Source: Frateuria_A sp035943815 (lineage in GTDB: Bacteria > Pseudomonadota > Gammaproteobacteria > Xanthomonadales > Rhodanobacteraceae). From it: a stretch of 64,000 nucleotides of DNA. Each line of letters begins with the position of its first letter. Position 1 is the first letter of the stretch. Both the position numbers and the translations under genes were made by a program. The stretch lies in the NCBI RefSeq assembly GCF_035943815.1, contig NZ_DASZBU010000012.1, forward strand, positions 1-64,000, written 5' to 3'. Of this stretch, positions 60,570-64,000 are shown in pieces. Below the pieces are notes generated by a model. It was not told where the DNA came from, made no database searches, and was given only the letters and a program-made list of their open reading frames with translations.

Positions 60570-62429
60570 CTACTTCCGCCGTGGCGGCTTGCCGCCTGCC
60601 CGTGGCTTGAATCCTTCCGGCCGCGGCCGACGCGGAGGCGCCGCGCCCGCCTGTTCCTCGGCGCCGTCCCACTCGCTGATGCGCAGCTGCTGCTGGCTGA
60701 CCCAGACCTTCTTGAGATGCTCGAACACCTCCTTGGGCATGCCTTCGGGCAGGTCGATCAGGCTGTAGTCGCCGCGGATGCTGACGCGGCCGATGAACTG
60801 GCTCTCCAGGCCGGCCTCGTTGGCGATCGCGCCGACGATGTTGCCCGGCTTGACGCCATGCTCGTGGCCGACCTCGATGCGGTAGGTGCGCTTGCCGGGC
60901 TCCGGTGCATTGTGCGGACGCGGCGGGCGGCCATCGAAACTGCGAGGCTCCCGTGCTTCGCGGGGCTTGCGCTCGTGCCGCTCGCCGTCGTGCTCGCGCG
61001 CTTCGCGGGGTGCGTGGTCGCGGCGCTCGTTCTCGCGGGGCGCGTGCTCGCGGCGCTCGTATTCGCGCTTGGGCGGCGGGGTCAGCAGGAGCGGGCGGTC
61101 GCCCTGGGCCAGGCGCGCCAGAGCCGCGGCGATCTCGATCGCCGGCACGTCGTGCTCCTGCTCGTATTGCTCGATGAGCTGCTGGAACTGACCCAGGTCA
61201 TCCTGCGCGAGGGTATCGCTGATGCGCTGCTTGAAGCGCGCGATGCGCACGTCGTTCACCGCCTCGACTGTAGGCAGCTTCATCTCTTCGATCGGCTGGC
61301 GGGTGGCGCGCTCGATCGCGCGCAGCATGCCCTTTTCCCGCGGGGTAACAAAGAGGATCGCTTCGCCGCTGCGCCCCGCGCGGCCGGTGCGGCCGATGCG
61401 GTGGACGTAGCTCTCGGTGTCGTAGGGGATGTCGTAGTTGAACACGTGGCTGATGCGCTCGACGTCCAGGCCGCGCGCGGCCACGTCGGTGGCGACCAGG
61501 ATGTCGAGCTTGCCGTCCTTGAGCTGCTGGATCACCCGCTCGCGCTGCGGCTGGGCGATGTCGCCGTTGATCGCCGCTGCGGCCAGGCCGCGCGCGGTGA
61601 GCTTCTCGGCCAGTTCCTCGGTGGCCTGCTTGGTGCGCGCGAAGACGATCATCGCGTCGAACGGCTCGGCCTCCAGGATGCGGGTCAGCGCATCGAGCTT
61701 GTGCATGCCGCTGACGAACCAGTAGCGCTGGCGAATGTTGGCGGCGGTGGTGGTCTTGGCCTTGATCGTGACCTCGACCGGATCCTTCAGGTGCGCCTGG
61801 GCGATCTTGCGGATCGGCGCGGGCATGGTGGCCGAGAACAGCGCGACCTGGCGCTGCGGCGGCGTGGCTTCGAGCACCTTCTCGACGTCGTCGATGAAGC
61901 CCATGCGCAGCATCTCGTCGGCCTCGTCGAGCACCAGGTACTTGAGGTCGGAAAGATCCAGCGTGCCCTTGTCCAGGTGGTCTATCACCCGGCCGGGCGT
62001 GCCCACCACGACGTGCACGCCGCGGCGCAGCGCGTGCAGCTGCGGGCCGTAGCTCTGCCCGCCGTAGATCGGCAGTACCTGGAAGCCGCCGATGTGCGCG
62101 GCGTAGCGCTGGAACGCTTCGGCTACCTGGATGGCCAGCTCGCGCGTGGGCGCCAGCACCAGCGCCTGCGGCTTGCCGGGCTTCGCCTCGATGCGCGAGA
62201 GGATCGGCAGCGCGAACGCGGCGGTCTTGCCGGTGCCGGTCTGGGCCTGGCCGAGCACGTCGCGGCCTTCCAGCAGCGACGGGATGGTCGCCGCCTGGAT
62301 CGGGGAGGGGGATTCATAGCCGACGTCGGCGAGCGCCTGCTGGACTTCGGGACGCAGCGCGAGCGCGGCAAAACCGGCCGGCGCCGGATCGGGCTCGGCC
62401 GGCGTGTGACCTGGAACGGGGGATGACAT
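60570..62429 (-). CDS. deaD: ATP-dependent DEAD-box RNA helicase (DeaD/CsdA type)
   Basis: A 619-residue helicase. The core (about residues 20-380) shows AQTGTGKTAA, PTRELAIQ, TPGRVIDHL, VLDEADEML, SATMP and HRIGRTGRAGR. A C-terminal RNA-binding domain of the DbpA/CsdA type (about 530-600) has YRIEVGHEHGVKPGNIVGAIANEAG. Between them lies a low-complexity Arg/Glu-rich stretch (about 470-530: REYERREHAPRENERRDHAP). DeaD assists ribosome assembly and mRNA turnover in the cold. The start at 62429 gives MSSPVPGHT. It is convergent with cysNC. Confidence 0.93.
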   Translation of the reverse strand: MSSPVPGHTPAEPDPAPAGFAALALRPEVQQALADVGYESPSPIQAATIPSLLEGRDVLGQAQTGTGKTAAFALPILSRIEAKPGKPQALVLAPTRELAIQVAEAFQRYAAHIGGFQVLPIYGGQSYGPQLHALRRGVHVVVGTPGRVIDHLDKGTLDLSDLKYLVLDEADEMLRMGFIDDVEKVLEATPPQRQVALFSATMPAPIRKIAQAHLKDPVEVTIKAKTTTAANIRQRYWFVSGMHKLDALTRILEAEPFDAMIVFARTKQATEELAEKLTARGLAAAAINGDIAQPQRERVIQQLKDGKLDILVATDVAARGLDVERISHVFNYDIPYDTESYVHRIGRTGRAGRSGEAILFVTPREKGMLRAIERATRQPIEEMKLPTVEAVNDVRIARFKQRISDTLAQDDLGQFQQLIEQYEQEHDVPAIEIAAALARLAQGDRPLLLTPPPKREYERREHAPRENERRDHAPREAREHDGERHERKPREAREPRSFDGRPPRPHNAPEPGKRTYRIEVGHEHGVKPGNIVGAIANEAGLESQFIGRVSIRGDYSLIDLPEGMPKEVFEHLKKVWVSQQQLRISEWDGAEEQAGAAPPRRPRPEGFKPRAGGKPPRRK

Positions 62430-62589
62430 GGGAACCTCAGGATCTGGGCGGCGGCGAACGAGAGACGGCACCGCGCGGGCGCGGCATTCTAGCAGCCTCG
62501 CCGTTGCGGCGTCGGCGCCGGGTACACGATGCGTGGGCAGCTCGTGGTTATGATCGGCCGCTTGGGTGGATGGGAGCCGGTGCGTGGCC

Positions 62590-63432
62590 ATGGTCGAGAC
62601 GATCTCCGAACAGCGTTGCCACGGCGGCATGCAGGGTTTCTACCGGCACGACTCGCAGGCCTGCGGCGGACCGATGCGCTTTGCGCTGTACTTGCCACCG
62701 CAGGCGGCACACCGGCGCTGCCCGGTGCTGTACTTCCTCGCCGGACTGACCTGTACCGAAGAGACGGCCGCCATCAAGGCCGGCGCGCAGCGCCTGGCCG
62801 CCGAGCTGGGCCTGGCCTTGGTGATGCCCGACACCAGCCCGCGCGACACCGCCTACGAGGGCGCCACCGGCGACTGGGAGTTCGGCGAAGGCGCGGGCTT
62901 CTACCTGGATGCGACGCAGGCGCCATGGACGTCGCGCTTCCGCATGCGCAGCTACGTGGCCGACGAGCTGCCCGCCTTGCTGGCCGGGCGGTTCGCGGTC
63001 GACACCACCCGCGCGGGCGTGTGCGGCCACTCGATGGGCAGCCATGGCGCGCTCACCCTGGCGCTGGCCTTCCCGCAGCGCTACCGCTCGGTGTCCGCCT
63101 TCGCGCCCATCGTGGCGCCTTCGCAAGTGCCTTGGGGACACAAGGCGTTCGCACGCTACCTGGGCGACGATCGTGCGGCGTGGGTGGACTACGACGCCTG
63201 TGCGCTGGTCTGCCGGCAGCCGTTTCCCGGCACGATCCTGATCGACCAGGGAGAGGCGGATCGCTTCCTGATCGAGCAATTGCGTCCGGAGCTGTTCGAG
63301 CAGGCCTGCGCCGAAGCCGGGCAGCCGCTGCTATTGCGACGGCAGGCCGGCTACGACCACAGCTACTGGTTCGTCAGCAGCTTCATCGACGATCACCTGC
63401 GCCATCACGCGCGTGCGCTGGGGCTGGCGTGA
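62590..63432 (+). CDS. fghA: S-formylglutathione hydrolase
   Basis: A 280-residue esterase-D-family enzyme that releases formate from S-formylglutathione in glutathione-dependent formaldehyde detoxification. GMQGFYRHDSQACGGPMRFALYLPP is the family N-terminus, FLAGLTCTEE and DTSPRDTAYEGATGDWEFGEGAGFYLDAT are typical, and the nucleophile is in CGHSMGSHGAL (Ser). Asp and His are in DQGEADRF and GYDHSYWF. ATG 62590 matches the family start; GTG 62584 six bases earlier has the better-spaced GGGAG. The stop overlaps the next gene start. Confidence 0.94.
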   Translation: MVETISEQRCHGGMQGFYRHDSQACGGPMRFALYLPPQAAHRRCPVLYFLAGLTCTEETAAIKAGAQRLAAELGLALVMPDTSPRDTAYEGATGDWEFGEGAGFYLDATQAPWTSRFRMRSYVADELPALLAGRFAVDTTRAGVCGHSMGSHGALTLALAFPQRYRSVSAFAPIVAPSQVPWGHKAFARYLGDDRAAWVDYDACALVCRQPFPGTILIDQGEADRFLIEQLRPELFEQACAEAGQPLLLRRQAGYDHSYWFVSSFIDDHLRHHARALGLA

Positions 63433-63977
63433 ACGGGGCATGCCTGCATACGCCGCGCGCGCTCATCCGTCCGTTCGAGGCGGGCGATGCGTCGCGGCTG
63501 CTCGAGTATCGCTGCCGGAACCGGACGCACCTGGCGCCGTGGGAACCCTTGCGCGAGGAGGCGTACTTCACCCTGGAAGCGTGCCTTGCCCGCATCGGTG
63601 AAGCCCACGCACTGGCGCGTGCGGACCAGGGTTACCCGTTTGCCGTGCTGGCGCCGGACGAAACCAGGCTGCTGGCCTGTTTCAACTTCGCCAATGTGGT
63701 GCGTGGCGCCTTTCAAGCGTGCCACCTGGGCTACAGCATCGATGCACGCGAGCAGGGAAAAGGCCTGATGGCCGAGGCGCTGGGCGCAGCCCTGGCCTGG
63801 GCCTTCGGCGAGCTGGGCCTGCACCGGGTGATGGCCAACTACATGCCGCGCAACGCTCGCAGCGCGCGGCTGCTGGCGGGCCTGGGTTTCCAGCGCGAAG
63901 GCTACGCGCCGAGGCACCTCAAGATCGCCGGCGTGTGGGAGGACCATGTGCTCACGGCGAAGCTGCGCGCCGATTGA
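63429..63977 (+). CDS. RimJ/RimL-like GNAT acetyltransferase
   Basis: A 182-residue protein of the RimJ branch of ribosomal-protein and related acetyltransferases. PRALIRPFEAGDASRLLEYRCRNRTHLAPWEP is the N-terminal signature, LGYSIDAREQGKGLMAEALGAALAWAFGELGLHRVMANYMPRNARS carries motif A, and LLAGLGFQREGYAPRHLKIAGVWEDHVL ends it. The start is GTG 63429, overlapping the S-formylglutathione hydrolase stop (GTGA), so the two are coupled. The substrate is unknown. Confidence 0.92.
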   Translation: MNGACLHTPRALIRPFEAGDASRLLEYRCRNRTHLAPWEPLREEAYFTLEACLARIGEAHALARADQGYPFAVLAPDETRLLACFNFANVVRGAFQACHLGYSIDAREQGKGLMAEALGAALAWAFGELGLHRVMANYMPRNARSARLLAGLGFQREGYAPRHLKIAGVWEDHVLTAKLRAD

Positions 63978-64000
63978 GACTGCGGACCGGCGCAAGCGCC

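Overview
The window is 64 kb of high-GC bacterial chromosome, densely packed with genes and about 90% coding. Several features point to a gammaproteobacterium of the Xanthomonadales, most likely Rhodanobacteraceae (Dyella, Luteibacter, Rhodanobacter or Frateuria type). These are the queA-tgt-yajC-secD-secF block, an amgK-murU pair, a sigma-28-type motAB promoter, a fused cysNC next to cysD, and the G-rich and palindromic repeats between genes. The genus is inferred from protein character only. There is no rRNA, CRISPR array, prophage, transposase or integrase.

Layout. 1-3.2 kb: five copies of a 12-bp G-rich repeat, a tRNA-Val(GAC) with its promoter and terminator, an ATP-grasp protein, and a YCII/DGPF protein overlapping an ECF42-type sigma factor. 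3.2-9.9 kb: small accessory enzymes and regulators (Tat-exported DUF1501 protein, AraC regulator, cupin, acetyltransferase, VOC protein, MAPEG protein, NAD(P)-binding protein, CYTH-like protein, SGNH hydrolase). 10-19 kb: a hybrid histidine kinase, a beta-lactamase-fold hydrolase, an alpha/beta hydrolase, an M61 peptidase and a GT39-like membrane protein. 19-21 kb: an HNH nuclease, a HemJ/CopD-like membrane protein and a nucleotide-sugar epimerase.

21-34 kb is mostly housekeeping: thrS, preceded by what looks like a leader-peptide attenuator; infC with an ATC start; a convergent biotin-dependent acyl-CoA carboxylase alpha subunit; then queA, tgt, yajC, secD and secF closed by a strong terminator; and motA-motB with its own sigma-28-like promoter. 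34-41 kb: an HWE histidine kinase, murU and amgK (peptidoglycan sugar recycling), a DUF763 protein, a glutathione S-transferase, and a PLP lyase divergent from an Lrp-type regulator.

41-64 kb: one long polypeptide carrying GH18, polysaccharide deacetylase and GT2 domains; a DUF1615 lipoprotein; AsmA; a GMC oxidoreductase; a GGDEF protein; maf; a CPBP protease; a second MAPEG protein; a zinc metallopeptidase; a YkgJ protein; a DODA-type dioxygenase; cysD-cysNC for sulfate activation; a DEAD-box helicase; and S-formylglutathione hydrolase coupled to an acetyltransferase.

The most interesting signals are regulatory or structural, not a new multi-gene system. They are the thrS attenuator candidate, the separation of infC from rpmI-rplT beside repeat-rich sequence, the ECF42 and sigma-28 promoter matches, an apparent in-frame palindromic insertion in amgK, and the trifunctional GH18-CE4-GT2 protein.
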